From the NCBI RefSeq assembly GCF_030272615.1, contig NC_081408.1:308276450-308340449 (forward strand): a stretch of DNA of 64,000 bases, in the 5' to 3' direction. Of the stretch, positions 1 to 13,242 are shown piece by piece. The notes beneath the pieces are model-generated. The model was given only the letters and a program-made list of their open reading frames with translations, was not told the DNA's origin and did not search any database. The DNA is from Cryptomeria japonica. Its lineage: Eukaryota; Streptophyta; Pinopsida; Cupressales; Cupressaceae. The translations under genes and the position numbers were made by a program. The stretch's first letter is position 1, and every line of letters starts with the position of its first letter.

Positions 1-1332
1 TTTCACCAAACTTAATCCCAACTCATAAACAACTTGCAAAGCTAAATTGGTTTAGACATTGTATCCAAAACTGCAACTACATTGTCAAACTTTACCGGTT
101 GACCAAAGCATCAAAGATACAATGTAACAAATCTGAAACTCACATATCATTTAACCAAAACATTAAATCACTTTACTAACATTAGTAATAGCTCATTTCA
201 GATCAATTCTGGTCTTCTAAACATATCTAAGTGGATATACTAGTTAATCATATCAACCATATCAAAACATATCCATAAAATCATTTACCACTTGACACAA
301 TGATTTTTCACGTGGAAACCCAAATGGGAAAAACCATGGTGGGAATGAATACCCACAAGTATTTTGAACTCTTATGAAGTTTGCCTTGTTAGGAGCCAAG
401 CCTTGTTAGAAGCTTATACAATAATGTCCTATTAAGAACAGATCTGGTTAGGGACCACCTGGTTAAAGGATTGACTACAATACCTTGTTAAAGGAAATAC
501 CCTGTTAAGCATAACCTCAATAAAGGATTTCAAATCCAAGCTAATGGATCACCTGGTTAGAGGATTTAGACAACACCAAGCCTGTTAAAGATTACCCGGT
601 TAAGGGATTTAATTATTGTAATGGTTAGAGAACAATGAGGTCTTTGTTGATCTGGTAATAGCACTGCTCTTCTTAGTCAGATCCTTTTCTACTCCTATCT
701 GCCTTCAAAACATTCTGCAGACACTCCTTTTGGTTCGACAACACTCACACTACCACACTTAACCAAAATTGCCAACACAATTACAAACAACTCATCGACC
801 TTAAATACAAATACAATAGGTCAATAACACATCACAAAACATACAAATCTCATAGAGATTACAAACATATCAGTTCAATCATGATCGTTAGATTACATAA
901 AAATTAACTACACATTGTTCTAGACAACATCAACCTCTCCTGGATCACAGTACATCGAATCTTGTAGCTCATCACATGGTTATCACTTCATGCTATGCAT
1001 TTGCTCATTCCCAAGATAAATAGTTATCTTCATGTGCCAAAATCAATTTGAAATTTATCACATGCATCATGCATACATGGCACCTTCATCTTCAATCATA
1101 GATGAACGAAACCAATTCCCCAAGCTCCATCGGTTAGGGTTCTGGATATCAACTGGTTAGGGTTACTGATTGATCACTCTGTTTGAAATACCAATACCAA
1201 TTTCCTTCACTTCTCAACTACCAGTTGCATTACTGCATCACTACCGGTTGCAATACAACTCCATTACCAGTTACTATTGACATCAATGACAACACTATAC
1301 TTCATCAATGCAATCTTCATGCAATGCCAACA
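1..1332 (-). mobile_element. Partial LTR, minus strand, copia-like
   Basis: Read on the minus strand, this begins at 1332 with TGTTGGCATTGCATG, the same kind of start as the other TGTTGG LTRs in the window. Near its far end (about 355 back to 305) it carries the block of 'ccatggtttttccc' followed by 'gggtttccacgtg'. The LTRs at 28884, 35485 and 60099 carry the matching block shortly before their ends. The body is rich in CCGGTT and TGGTTA words, as in those LTRs. The U5 end lies off the left edge, so no second terminus or TSD can be checked. No coding sequence is visible. Confidence 0.6.
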
Positions 1333-2994
1333 AATTATATTTTAATGCACCATTTATTGAGGGTCATTTACATCCAATTAAGCATCATTTTATCATCACA
1401 TGCCTTCATTTTTTCTTTGCAAATTCCTAATTGCAATCCTAAGATGAAGTCTCTTATACATTTGTGGCTTCTCTTTAGTTCTCAGTTGCTTAAGAATACA
1501 ATGCTCTATTGCTAAGAAGTTTTTATGTTGTTATTGGGTCTCATAAACTGCTTGAGCCTCTTGGATTTCATTCGCATTCATGTATTTTTCTTATTTTCCA
1601 ATTGCCTTGGTGTCTTGTGCATAGCACCTTCATGTTTACATTGTCATATGTGTGGTTTATTTTCATGTTCATTGCCTTGTGTTCTCTCTTTTTCTAGTCA
1701 ATTTCTAAGTGCATTGTGTTCTCTCTTTTTCAGGTATATTTCTAAGTGCATTTCTAAATTTTATTTCAATTTAGTGGTGCTTAGGACCTCCCCATGACTC
1801 GTTATTTTATCTTATTGTCTCCTTGCATGATTTAGATTCAATTTTGAGGTCACGTGTCTCCTGGTTTTATTTTATCCTTCCATTATTTTTTATTGTTTTT
1901 ATTTTTGGTTTTTGGTTTTTCCCCTTTGTCAAATCTTATCTTTCTTCAACACGTTAATTGAGGTTATTTTTGGTGGTGTCATAACACTTTATCAAGTTCC
2001 AAATTGTCTTTGTGGTCTCATGCCTCCTTTTTTATAAGGATTTGGTCATCTTTTCTATTCTTGATAGATCTGGTTTCAATTCAAAAAAATATACCAATTC
2101 ATTCAACCTTTGGTGGTTGATGTTAATCTTTAGTCCTTAGCTCTCATTTTTTAAAGAGATAAAATTGATAATAAAAAAATTTACCACCAATGGCCTCTTG
2201 ATAATCACCAACTCTTTCGGCCATCAGAGATTGATCTTGTTCCTTAACACCTAACCTGCATTCCCCTGAGGAGAAAGGATATTCTTTGATCCCCAACCTC
2301 TAAAATATTATTTTTAAAGTCATCAAGTCTTAAATACTTTGGGAATTGGGTATATGTCTTATCAACTAGCATGTTAAGTTTAGGGGTTATATGTTACCCC
2401 TAAACATCTTGTTTAAAACTACTATAGCCTTTTTATCCATTAGCAGCTGGGACATTTTCCTAATAAAAAAATATATTTTGAACTAAGAATAATGGTTGAC
2501 ACCTGACATCATGCTTTAGAAATAGTGGTATCTTTTTGGTCATTGAAATTTGAGGGTTTGGGAATGAGCCTCAAAATATTTTTGGGAAACTCAAAATTAT
2601 TAGAAAGAACTCCAATACTTTTGAGTTTTCCTAAAATAGTTTAAGGTTCATTCCTGAACCCTAACTCCCTACAATTCAAGTGTGAAATTGCAATGTACGT
2701 TATAGTTATTGATTGTCAAGTATTCTTTTTCACATTTTCAAGTTTCTCAAAGCAGGAGTTATTGAATATCTCTTAAGCTTGGCTCCTGACATAGTAATTT
2801 TTTTGCTAAGTTTAAACCTAAGGTTTCTCCACTTCAATTGAGAAGAGTTGTTGCTAAACTCAATGCCAGATGATGATATTTATTCAAATTTAGTTAACTA
2901 TTAAATCTTTAAAAATCTCATCCTCCTAATGGATGCTCACTCATTTTAACATGCATGTTAAAGGAGGAAAGATGAGGTGTTAACATAAAGGATA
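1333..2994. other. No gene seen; AT-rich repeat-derived DNA
   Basis: Short reading frames at 1509-1797 have no recognisable domain, and their composition looks like random T-rich DNA. I see no terminal repeats, tRNA or promoter that I would defend. Confidence 0.5.
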
Positions 2995-2999
2995 ACTGA

Positions 3000-3784
3000 T
3001 GTAGGAGCATCCCCAGTTCATAGCAATCTTGCATCAACCAAAAATATTTTCCTTTTTGTTTTGCTTTTTGTTTGCAGTTTTAACATTTCTTTTTGTGTGT
3101 CCCAGATTTGGCTCACCGGATCCTATGGAGTTGGATTCTACTTGAAGACTTGATCATATTCCTTATTCCCAAACTGCGGAGAATTTGTATATTTTTCTGA
3201 CAAGTTATCGCTATTGGTTTTCATGATAGATTCCTATTACCAGTTGACAATTTCCTGTTAATGGTTGTCAGGGCCTATTTTCATTGGTGATCTACCGGAC
3301 ATCTTCCATAGCTTGTGGATCCCTGAGCATTAATTCTGATGTTTCTTGGCATGTGGCCGACCTTTTCCCATGATCTACACTTTGTCCTTTGGATTTTTTG
3401 AAAGAATATCTTGGTGGAGGCCGACCTTGTTGGTTTTGCATGTTAGGTCTTGTTCTTCAGGTTTTGATCCCTTTTTGGGCCGACCGAATCCCCTTGGATC
3501 ATATAAATCATTGTAATTGATCTTTAGATTTAAATCAAGAAGTTAGACTGAGCATAGAAGATAGATCTTAAGATTGAAGGTCCCAGTTGTGACCTGTTCT
3601 GTATTTTGAGCATGTTTAGAAAACCTGTGAGCTGGTTTCTGTAACCTGGTTGTTACCGGTTGGTTGTAATCAGTTTTCATGAAATGAAACAATTTTTTAT
3701 GCATTGCCTCCATCATATCTTTGTGTTTCTGTTGTGTTTACTCTTGTTGACCGGTCCGGATTGATCTCTTTGAGGTCCCTCCTA
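3000..3784 (+). mobile_element. Solo LTR or LTR-like insertion with flanking direct repeat
   Basis: The segment starts TGTAGGAG and ends CTCCTA, an imperfect terminal inverted repeat typical of LTRs. It is bracketed by ACTGA (2995-2999 and 3785-3789). If the TG is counted as flank, the direct repeat is seven bases, ACTGATG. A TATA-like ATATAAAT lies at 3501-3508 in an LTR-like body containing CCGGTT words. The expected terminal CA is missing on the right, so either two bases were lost or this is a different class of insertion. No coding sequence. Confidence 0.6.
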
Positions 3785-3791
3785 ACTGATG

Positions 3792-6700
3792 ATTGCTTCA
3801 ATAACACCCACCTTCAAATGTGCATTCTCCATACATTAATATTGGAGACATTGATCTCAAAATTTTTGATATGGAGTTCCTATAGAGGGCACATAGGCAA
3901 GAAAACAAGTCAACATTGGAAACAACCTTGCACGTTTAGGATTAGTGGAAGCATCCACCTTCCCAATGTCATTGTAGTCACCAAAATTGGTCTTGGATTG
4001 TGCACAAAATTAGCACCACATATTAAAAAATATCATGGAACAATCAGAATAAGTGGTGTTAGATATTAGTTTTGATATGATATAAAATGTATTTGGTTTA
4101 ATGCCCGCCAAAATACCCTAGAGAAACAATCTAAAATCTACTAAAAAATGGAGATAATTTTTTTTTAGAACATCCATTACACTATGTTATCATTAACATA
4201 CATCAATGTAAAAATCAACTAATTACATGATCACATAGAACCGCATGTATAAAACCATAGATCTATATTACGCAAGCAAATTAATTCTTTCTAAATATCA
4301 ACATATCTCTAAATATATTCTTACAACCACTTCCATTCCCTAGGCTATCTTAACGTCACTACTTGACATCATTATAACATAACACCTTTTCATATAGAAC
4401 ATCATCACCTTCTATCATTCAACTATTCATTTTCATTCAACTATGATAACATTAATACACATGCATAACTCATCATATTGCATTTCCTTAAGCACAACCA
4501 TTAAAGTAGTCATCAAGAATTCTCTCCATATTCATATGTAAGATTATAATAGAAAGCACTTATTATCTTCCAAATAGGATACCATGCTACTAAACAATTT
4601 CAAGAATCATATTTAATATTATAAACATAATCCAATCATTCAATCCTCTAAATCAACATGGTACCTCAATCCCAACTTATTGAAAATTTCTTCGTCTCGA
4701 ATCAAATGATAATACATCATCTTATTACAAGATCATTGTTTCTATTTCATCAAGACCTAATACAAAGGAGTACATAGAACAAGCACATAGCCTCTAATTC
4801 TATATCACATCCTAAATTATTTACATAAGTACATAATCTTACTCCCCTTTTATCATAATACATTATAGATCTACTTAACCATTTCACCTAGATAATTCCT
4901 ATTTACTCGAATAGGATTCAAGATAACCATTACTATCCTTTCTATCAATCACTCCATAGGATTACACATGATAATTCCATTTCTTGAATTCAAATGAAAC
5001 ACAAATACATATAAGCTATCTCATTTCACTTTAACATAAAACTCATAAAATTCATATTACATAATGAACAACCGATACATCAAGGAATATTCAAGGAACT
5101 TTTCTCCTACTCTCTATTTTAAATCCTATTACAATTTCATTTACAAGTACATAGAGATACCTAACTCAAAGATGTATAATCTCTTTTATATATACAAATC
5201 ATCATGTTACAATGTCTTATTTTCTATGTACATAGAAATGAGCTCTGAAGAATAGTCACATGAAGAATCCAAGAATCCAATCCACACATGCTAACATCAA
5301 AGAAGAGGAATATCCCAATGGAAGAAGGCATCAACCACCCAACCATGTGGAACCAACTAGAAACCACCCCCATGCTAGGATATGACAAAGGTTCCAACCC
5401 ACACTCAAGATCTAAGTTGACACCTAACAACCAAGAATACAACAAGACTTCACAAGACTCTAACAATAGAACAATAACCAATACAACACATGGTTGAAAT
5501 CATTAATAAACCCTCCAAAGGTAGAATCAACAAAGAAAGGCATATGGATAATGGACACATGTAGGGAAAGAGTGTCATCACATGCTATCCCTCACAACAG
5601 AAGGGGCCAAGCCTCACCCTGATAGACATGTGGAACTATCTCAACCTTGGAGCCATTCAAGGGAGATTGGTTTACCGCTCCAACGGTCTTCCCAAGCTCA
5701 TCTCAAGTATCCCTCAAGGGCTAGAGGTGGGGCAAAAATCCAATTATTATCTTGTTTAGATAATTCCTAAATACCCAAAACCCACTAATAAATTATTAAA
5801 TTTATCACTTGCAATTACAAATAAACTCTTCATGTGGTTCCATCAAGTCTAAACCCCCTCCTAGAGACCTAATGCTCAAGACCCTGGTCCATACATGCAA
5901 GAGCCCACTCTCCCTACCATGTACCAAAACCATAGGGTAAAAATACATAACCAAATAAAATATAACAACATCATAAAGGCCCAAATATGATACAAGAATA
6001 GCCACAACAAACTAAGCAAAGAGAACTCATAAACCATACTCATAGAAAGAGGCCTTCACCAAGTCAACATCAAGGATAAGCCAATAATGAATGAAAACCA
6101 TAAAATAGATCCAATAACATCAAATCATCAATAGTGAGGCATAACACATCCCATTGGAGCCATAAAACCAATCCCAGTGAGGCATTCTCCCTCTCATTGA
6201 AGCCACAAATCACATATGAAACACCTCAATGGTAAGGAATGCACCCTCTTACCAGAGAAAAATAAACATCATAAGTGATAAAAACACATCATAATAAACT
6301 CTGAGAATGTCAATACAAACAACACAAGCTTCTGGAGTAATCCCACAGACCAAAAATACTCAAAAATAGGCTAAAAATTGACTTTCTGAGACCCCGAGAT
6401 AGTTCATCACCCTTTGTTCCTAGGTTAGCACCCTTGGTAGGTACCCTATCATTTTTGGTACTTACCATGGATTCCATGGTTCATACCATAATGTTTTTGG
6501 TCCATACTATGGCATTTTTTGTCATTTTGCTTGCATTTGCAGTTGCAGGACCTTAGCACCCATGGCATGTCTCTCAGCACCCCTGGTATGAATAGTGGTG
6601 CTCTTGGGATGTATGGTGGTGCCCTAGGTTTGTCCCATAGTGCCCCTAGTCCAAACAATAGCATTTTTGGGTGTTTTTATAGTGGTTTTGGGAAAAGTGC

Positions 6701-7843
6701 CTAAAATGTAGAATAAACTAATCATATGGATAGGGCACTTGTCCAGATCAGAAAAGGGGTCAAAAATGACACCCATGATCAACTCGAAGGGCCTGTAGGA
6801 TAAAAAAATAAATGAGGAACATCAAGTTGCAAGTTTCATACACATAAAAGAGAAAACAGTGAGCAAATCTTTCTCCTATAGAGCCAGAACTAGGTCAAAG
6901 AGAGCTAAAACCACAAGAGGGAGAGAACAAAGTTGCAAACACCATAAGGAGACTCAAGAAAGGCTTTCCAGATCCAATTGTTGCCTTTACAAGTGGTTGG
7001 AAATGTCTGCACAGTCACAGAGAGTCTCAAAGAGCTCTCAGCCCAAGGTCGAAGATCAAGACACCAAAACAGGTTCATAACAAAGGAGAATTAAGCAATC
7101 AATACAAGGACATATAATTTCAATCTCGGATCAAGGTTCAACATTCACAAGAGCTAAGAACATATCAATCATAGAGAATACACAAATGTTCTTCCGACAA
7201 TACAATATCCAGAAAATAGAAAACATTGGAATGCAGTTCCCCCAAGCAATTTTCTATCAAGAGGAATATAAACTACTACCAAGCAATCTTTTCAAACACT
7301 ACAATCAATCTTTCCAGAATCAAAATGTTGAGTGCCAAAAAGTGGAACCAACCTGAAAAAAGAAGAAACAAGTTGAAAGTTGAGAGCACAATCCAAAATC
7401 TAGCAAAGATCCTTCAACAATCCAATCCAAAACCAAATGCAAAGTCTCCAAAATTTAAATCTTCAAGCTCCCAAATTTTTCCCACCCCCATGAATGCACA
7501 GGAAGCTGGATAAATACAAAAATTAAACTCAAAACTATATTGCAAGCCGACCAATCAAAATATTCCAAAAACTATATTATTTACCTAACGTGTATAGTTT
7601 TGAGGCATATATATTATTTCCTCAATATAATTTACCTACCAATTAAAATCCAACCAATCATATGCGAGGGTAAGTAAATATATTCAATTTCAATTACCAA
7701 CAATATAATTTATAAAAAACACATTAAATAATGATTCATTACTCAATATAATCAATAAAGCCTTATAAATAGGACCCATAATTAAAATATAGAATTATAT
7801 CACAAATATCAATAAATAAATTAATAAAGTCAATAAATCAAAG
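3792..7843. other. No gene seen; degenerate AT-rich DNA
   Basis: I find no domain, RNA gene or convincing LTR pair. All reading frames are short. Locally GC-richer patches at about 5580-5760 and 6400-6680 (the latter with repeated 'catttttggt'-like words) look like old repeat fragments. I could not assign them to a family. Confidence 0.5.
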
Positions 7844-8185
7844 ATCAAGAATAGTCAATGGGCCCTTGGTCTACTAGTGAATTTGAATGGCTCCAAATGA
7901 GCCCACCAAGGATAAAGTCTTGTTGAATGCAAGGCTTCGACATCATAAGGGATGAGGTCGGTTTCGTGCCCCTGGCGAATTTGGAGGAATGGATACCCTC
8001 AGTCCTTGGCTCTTAGCTGAAGAGGTTCAACCTATTGGCTCATGCCCCCGTATCGGGTGGCAAAAATTACTTTGTGAAGGCCCTCGTTGGGCTAGTAGCT
8101 CGCGGGCTTCATGCCCTTGCTAGGTTGTCGTGCTCGCAGGTCTGGACCTCCATCAAAAAAAAATTTAAATAAAAAATCAAGAATA
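7844..8185 (+). mobile_element. SINE-like element with target-site duplication
   Basis: A GC-rich island of about 320 bases (7854-8175) stands in very AT-rich DNA. Near its left end is a polymerase III A-box-like word, TGGTCTACTAG (about 7868), followed about 70 bases later by a B-box-like GGCTTCGACAT (about 7942). It ends in an A-run (8155-8163) and is flanked by the direct repeat ATCAAGAATA at 7844-7853 and 8176-8185. Internal boxes, A-tail and long TSD together are the marks of a tRNA-derived SINE. The boxes are imperfect and I cannot name the family. Confidence 0.62.
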
Positions 8186-9906
8186 ATAATATATTAAATA
8201 AAGGAAAATCAATAAATAAATAAATTATACATAGATTGCTTCAACAATAAATCAAAGTAAATAAATAATATCAAATAATTGATAAATGCTCAAATAAATA
8301 AATGTTCAACATTAAAACAACACAAATAAATAATAAATCAATAATAGATAAATCATCAAATAACAAATAAATAAATAAATAACTCACTGAAAATAATTCA
8401 ATATCATCAATAATCAAATTAAATAAATCAATCAAAATAGATGATTGATGACTAAATATACACAATGATTAAATCAATAAACCAATTAAATAAATCCTAA
8501 TTGGTTAAATTAAATCTCACAAAGAAATCATCATCTTAAAATAATCAAATAAATATCTATAATTAGACAATTAGACAATAATCACATCATCCAAATAAAT
8601 AAGCATCGACTCCAATCAACTTACACCAAGGGGACAAACATAACACAAGAATCTAACCTCAACTTGCATTGTGGCGCAATCGACAAGGTGCACATCTTAG
8701 ACCTAGAGTGTGTGAGCGAAACTATGGCATCTCCAACAGCTTGTCATTGGGATAAAAACACACTCAAACGTATGGAGCCAGGTGGAGTTGATGTCTGGTA
8801 CCTGCAAACCTTCATCAAATACCAACACAACATATGTGATACATATACATAAACAGACAAGTGATACAGAATTGTGACGATATATCCCGCTCGCAATGAG
8901 TGATATGGTATCGTCTCTACTCACAAAGACAGACACACAATATAATATCAGAACATCGTATAGAATAATCATCATAATAAATGGGTTAGTATCATCACAA
9001 GTTATATAACCCACATAACTCCTAACATCTATAATACCATCTAAGATAGAAGAAGAGTCATAAATAACCATCATAAGTATAAATAAGTCTATCTGAACGC
9101 AAATCAAAATGCAAGTCTATGAGGGGCACTACATCTGGCATAAGAGTATCTTCTAAGTATGAAGACATTAGTATAAACCAAGCCTTGAATAACTATGAGT
9201 AGAAGAACCAACCATCCCTTAACTTCATCTAAACCTGATGATGTTGGCACTAATAATGGAAAAAATTGCAACACATGGGTGAATTCAAAGAGGATACAAA
9301 AGATAAAATTCTACTTTCCAGTTGGGTGTATAGGTACCCACATGTCGGATACTTCCACCCATGGATGTATTACTATATATTAATTATAACTATAGGAAAA
9401 AAGATTAGTGGGAAACTATTATCAGTAACAATTTATATAATCAATTGATGGATATGTTGAAAAGCACCAAGTTTTACATGACCTCCTACGTAGTCTATTT
9501 TCTAGCTTATCAAGCTACCTTCCTAGGACTAAGAAGAGTGGCTTCCTCCAAAGGGGAGGTATAAATATTTATCACCACTATCCCCAACTGCAACTAAAGG
9601 AGAGTAAGAAAATTTATTTCTTAGTAAACGATGCTTTTGAATGTGCAATTATCAGAGAATTACAAAGTTATTTTTCCAAAAGGATACGCATGGATGAAAC
9701 TTTTGAATTGAAGAAATAGGGTAATGAAATATCTAATTAAGACATTCACTTATATTAATGTGGTAGTTTTTCATAGGGAATCCTACAAATTATCTAGATA
9801 TCCTAGTGATAAGTTAATTTTGCAAGAACTATGCAAGCATATGGACAAAATCCATAAGATGATAGTGGGGAAGCATAAGTCAACTTAAACTCTCTTTTTT
9901 TTAAGG
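8186..9906. repeat. AT-rich low-complexity DNA, no gene
   Basis: 8190-8480 is dominated by AAATAAAT-type simple sequence. From 8640 to 9900 the composition is more mixed, but I see no domain and no frame with coding character. A tRNA-like phrase near 8668 was considered and rejected. Confidence 0.5.
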
Positions 9907-10859
9907 TTGGAGTTTACTCCTATGGAAACATGCAAACAACCAAGACAACAAAAAATTGAGATGGCTCCACTGAACATGGATTTGTATAGTGATAATGGGA
10001 ATAATTTTGACCCCATTTGGAAAATCAGCCTAGTGATAGGGGCATATTACAAGAAAGAGCTAACGTTAACGGATCACTTGGCCAATTACATAGATGAATA
10101 TGAGGTCAAACTGATGGACCACTACAAATTACCTATAGAATTAATGAGAATCTACAATTTGGAAAAAAAATACCAAAGGATTTCAAGGATGGAAAAATTT
10201 TGCATCCTATCGACAATACCCATTAATAAATCCATTCACATTGTAGACTATTCAGTTACAAAAGAATCATCTATGAAGAACATAACTAAAAAACTAGTGG
10301 TTTTCTCTCAGTAGTGGTTAGTTTTTCCATTTCCTATGTTGGAATAACTCCACCCAAAAATCTAAGAAAAAACATAGAAGGTTGGAGATTCATATAGTGT
10401 TGCAACAAGGAAAATAAAAGATAAAGCAATATCTAAAGTAGTAGGCACCAAACAAAAAGAGACATAAAAGATGATTTCAATAGAAACTAGTGAAGAAGAG
10501 TAAGTTCCTCTCCATAGGAGTAAAATGACTCATTCTCAATTTTCCCCCTTTTTACAACCTTATTCCCAATAATAGCCTTCTTCCTCATCTCCTACCCCAC
10601 AAGTCTCCTATTCTAATCCTCCTCCATCTCCTCCAGGACCCTCATCCCCTCTAGCTGTGGATTTTCCACACCCACCTCCAATCCCTCCCCCATATCAACC
10701 ACATGATACTCATATTCCTTCACCCCCTCACCTTGAATAAGAAGAACAACCAAGTGGTGGAGAAAAGTGAAGAAAACCTACAATAAAAGAATGTATAAAT
10801 TTGGAATCATCACAAGAAGAAAGGTAAGGAGAGGATAACCTTGAGGATTTACATGTTAC

Positions 10860-12088
10860 TGAAGAGAGTGAAAAATGAGCAAACTGTGTGATGATTAGTA
10901 ATCAAATAAAAGAATTAAAAAATTAAAAACCAAACCATGGTACCTTGCCATTTTACCTTCTCCTTTGAATTGAGCTATGGATGAATTGAAGAAGCGCCCT
11001 TGTCTCCACTTGATTTGATGAGCTCCTTGATTAAGATGTGGGTTGCCCTCCAATGGACAACAACTATGGTGGATAGGATGGATGGATGTTTGCAAAGATA
11101 TGATGGATGTCGAGGATGACTAAAATTGGCTATAATGTGGATGCACTAAGGATGGAAGCTAAATGAGCAACATAATATTACACAAGATGAAATATGAAAT
11201 GAAGGGGAGGAGACCCCAATTTATAGATTTGAAGGGGGAGGAATGGACGGTTGAGATTGAAAGTGGATCAAGGGTTGAGATTGAAGAATGGTGATGGGTG
11301 AGGATTGAGAGGACATGGTGTGGAGACCAAGAGAAAGGTATTTCTTGTCTCCACACTCCACAATGTACATGGGGAAGCGATTCTCAAGTACATTGGGAAG
11401 ACAAAAAGGAATTAAAAATTCCTTGGGGAGGACAAGGGAATTAAAAAATTCCCGAATAATAAGATGCATGGGAAAATGAAAAGGTAAAAGAAATTAAAAA
11501 TTCCTTGGGAAGATGAGAGTGCATGGGGGGAAGAGGAAATTTGAAATCCTTTAAATGACCAAAGTTGGTGTATTTAAGGTTGGGGGTTGAGAGGGGGACA
11601 GGCCATTTATGGCAATTGGTTGACTTGTGGCTAATCATGAAGATTAGGCACTATCAAATGATTAGAGAGGATGATTAAGTGGGATAATGAGAGATTAGAG
11701 ACAAGTGGGAAAGTTAGGAGAATTTGACAAGAGGAGAGAGAATGAATGGGGGAATTAAAAATTAGGAAATAATGATAAGCATGCTTTTAGAAGAATTAAT
11801 TAGCTTAAGTGAAGATTAGAGGAAAGTAATTCATAGGAATCACATGGTTTAGTTAATTAATTTGAATTAATTAACTAAAGTGAATTTAGAGGAATTAATT
11901 AATTTGGGGAACTTTAGAAGAATAGGGAATAATTAATTAATTTAATAAATCAATTATTGAACTATAGTGACAGAATTAATTAAATTAGATTTAATTAATT
12001 ATGGGAAGAATAAAAGGGTAACATAATTAAATTAATTAATTATGTAGTAAGGTTAAATTAATTATATTAATTAATTTAAGTGTCTACA
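10860..12088 (-). mobile_element. Solo LTR, minus strand, TSD GTTAC
   Basis: On the minus strand it starts TGTAGACACTTAAATT at 12088, like the TGTAGACACC start at 48179. It ends in TCA at 10860. Direct repeats GTTAC flank it at 10855-10859 and 12089-12093. A minus-strand TATAAATT sits at 11225-11218. No internal region or second LTR is present, so this is the product of LTR-LTR recombination. It interrupts the gag-like frame at 9907-15606. Confidence 0.85.
11218..11225 (-). promoter_or_regulatory. TATA box of the solo LTR
   Basis: TATAAATT on the minus strand, placed inside the LTR as in the related LTR at 48179, which has TATAAATA at 49139. It is a remnant and probably silent. Confidence 0.45.
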
Positions 12089-13242
12089 GTTACTATTAAC
12101 ACATAAAAACAATCTCCTCATTCTTCACCTCAACCACATCAATAGGATCAAGAGGTCCAATTTGAAGGTATAAGAAAACTCCCCTTTATCCTCAACAACC
12201 ACAAGTAGGGACATATAGTCTCCTAGTATGACTAAAACATGTTATCTAATAAACAAAGAGAACATAAATCCAAGTAGAGGAGGAGGATTTCCAATTCTTA
12301 TAGAATCTTTCCAAGATTTGACAAGGAAGAGATATATAAGAAGACTCTCTACCATAATAGTGGATGAGAAAGGGGATAATATAGCACAAATTACTATCCC
12401 TATGGTTGACAAATCGGAAGTTGATATGACATTGGGATAAGATTAGATACAACTTAGGTAAATTTGGATACTCAAACTTGATAAGGAGATAAAAAAAAAT
12501 CCTTGGAATTATAGTAAAATGAATGAAGAAATATGATAACACTAAAGTGCTCAAGTTGCATGGTTAACTACTTACATTGACCCTTTACAAGGATACATTA
12601 ATTTTATTGCACTAGCACCCAGTTTGCAAGAAGCATTAAATAAGGATGCTCAACATCCAAACTCAAAAGGATCTCCTCTTAGCAGCCAAGGAATGGAGAG
12701 AATCTATAGGAGCTTGGAAGCTGGGTTATAAGGAAGGTAATAAAAGCTTATCACTCCATTGGTGATGAAGCTAGTTCAACCCACTAGATGGAATTTAAAG
12801 TGGATGAATATATTCTCATGTGGGAAAATTATATTCCAATTTTGTAGAGAATAAAGTCTACACCTTTCGATGAGTTTATTAGGGTAGTTGTTTTTGGGGA
12901 TGAAGATCAAGATAAACGTAAAGAATGGTTAAAGGAAAGAAAACAAGTGTAAAGATATGATAAACAAGAACACAAGCTTAGTTGATCAAGAAAATAATAC
13001 AATAGAGAATTTCATCAAGGACTTTTCTTGCAAATTTCAGGAGATGTTCTCACTGGTAAGCTTGCCAATGAAGATTGTCAAGTAATTTATAGATTCATTA
13101 CATGAGTTGGTGCCTGAGAAGTCTACTAATAAAAATGATGAAAGACAAACTAGATATTCAAAAGTTCTAGGAGACACTAACTAAGTTTTATGAATTGCAA
13201 GAGAAGTTAGAAGAATCAACTTTCTCTCAAAGAGTTAAGTTG

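Noticed and set aside
6449-6704. Opposed frames with repeated Pro/Gly words
   Set aside because: They derive from repeated 'catttttggt'- and 'cccctgg'-like words; no support as a gene.
8660-8760. tRNA-like or second SINE head (GTGGCGCAATCGACAAGG)
   Set aside because: No convincing B box, tail or direct repeats.
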